DNA of 64,000 nucleotides from Clostridium sp. AM22-11AC (GTDB taxonomy: Bacteria > Bacillota > Clostridia > Lachnospirales > Lachnospiraceae): NCBI RefSeq assembly GCF_003473545.1, contig NZ_QUCM01000011.1, forward strand, positions 24,191-88,190, read 5' to 3'. Shown in pieces: positions 63,644 through 64,000 of this stretch. Under the pieces are notes generated by a model. The model was not told the DNA's origin and did no database searches. It saw nothing but the letters and a program-made list of their open reading frames with translations. Every line of letters begins with the position of its first letter. The stretch's first letter is position 1. The translations under genes were made by a program, and so were the position numbers.

Positions 63644-63811
63644 TTAAAATTCTTTAAGATTGCAAAAAACTCCTGCCATTATCCAGTGGTTCAGTGCTTT
63701 TTGAGGTATAAGATCCAGAAAAGGACACTTATCTTCCAGAAATTCTGAAAATAAGTGTCCTTTCGGGGCATCTACCGTTCTGTCTTTCTTGGAATATATC
63801 AATGCATTCAC
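63644..63811 (-). CDS. Possible small ORF (55 aa) of unknown function
   Basis: A GTG-start frame (63811) of 55 codons (VNALIYSKKDRTVDAPKGHL..., ending VFCNLKEF). AAAGGAG lies just upstream; its spacing fits an in-frame TTG at 63802 better. A 13-base inverted repeat (AAAGGACACTTAT / ATAAGTGTCCTTT, 63720-63763) lies inside it, and a 10-base direct repeat AGTGTGGCAA occurs at 63820-63829 and 63852-63861. It may be a remnant of a longer gene. The remaining bases to 64000 hold no gene I can support. Confidence 0.3.
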   Translation of the reverse strand: MNALIYSKKDRTVDAPKGHLFSEFLEDKCPFLDLIPQKALNHWIMAGVFCNLKEF

Positions 63812-64000
63812 TCTCCTTTAGTGTGGCAAAATCAAAGTCTGATTTTTTAACAGTGTGGCAATAACTGGGGCATATTTAGATTTAATCGACTAAGGTCCAA
63901 AAGATTTCCGAAGGGTCCGAAAACCGCCGATGCGCATGACAGATGCACATTTGGGAGAAAATCCTTTGTTCGTGGGCTTGCGTCGCCTATTGTCAGAACT

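Overview
The window comes from a spore-forming, Gram-positive, low-to-medium GC member of the Clostridia, most likely a Lachnospiraceae gut commensal. The evidence is the cotJ spore-coat cluster, a T-box leader, AGGAGG-type ribosome binding sites, vegetative promoters close to TTGACA-N16/18-TATAAT, lipoproteins with Ala/Thr/Glu-rich linkers after the lipobox, and a gene set of CstA, FchA/FolD, an Opp/Dpp peptide importer and glycogen metabolism. The assignment rests on gene content and style; no marker gene such as 16S is present. I saw no CRISPR array, tRNA, rRNA, complete insertion sequence or prophage.

Layout. 1-6.1 kb: the 5' end of ftsH, a divergent MarR regulator, a polar amino acid ABC importer, folD-fchA and a tcdA-like gene. 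6.2-11.6 kb: a small unknown protein, a flotillin and a two-component system. 11.8-23.6 kb: a peptide-use operon (dppA-B-C-D-F, M20 peptidase, isoaspartyl dipeptidase, M42 aminopeptidase) divergent from a regulator built on a sigma-54-activator ATPase domain whose catalytic motifs have been lost. 23.7-30.8 kb: an ABC-F ATPase, a palindrome-rich repeat, and a sugar locus (fucose/arabinose isomerase-like protein, DUF4867 protein, xylulokinase) divergent from an AraC regulator. 30.8-34.2 kb: an orphan precorrin-2 methyltransferase (CbiL type) divergent from a three-gene TauT/SsuT-like importer. 34.2-37.8 kb: cotJA-B-C, a Cys/Gly-rich small protein with a sigma-K-like promoter, a patatin-like lipase and a zinc-ribbon protein. 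37.9-45.3 kb: glpK, cstA behind a T-box leader that reads as isoleucine-specific, and a class A PBP with a small membrane partner. 45.4-55.5 kb: a shikimate-kinase-like protein, a flavin reductase, a CBS-type manganese pyrophosphatase, a cloverleaf-like structured element, a wall-binding repeat protein, malQ, an AraC regulator and glgP.

55.6-63.5 kb holds the most unusual system. It is a tightly packed operon of a polar-amino-acid-type binding lipoprotein, a hybrid histidine kinase, a second binding lipoprotein fused to a 5'-nucleotidase C-terminal-like domain, and a second hybrid kinase with two receiver domains. No transporter membrane or ATPase subunit and no DNA-binding output regulator are present, which suggests the binding proteins serve sensing rather than import.

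Intergenic DNA is rich in structure. Palindromic elements at about 14.2, 25.7, 48.7 and 55.5 kb look like dispersed repeats or structured RNAs, and short sequence blocks are shared between some of them.
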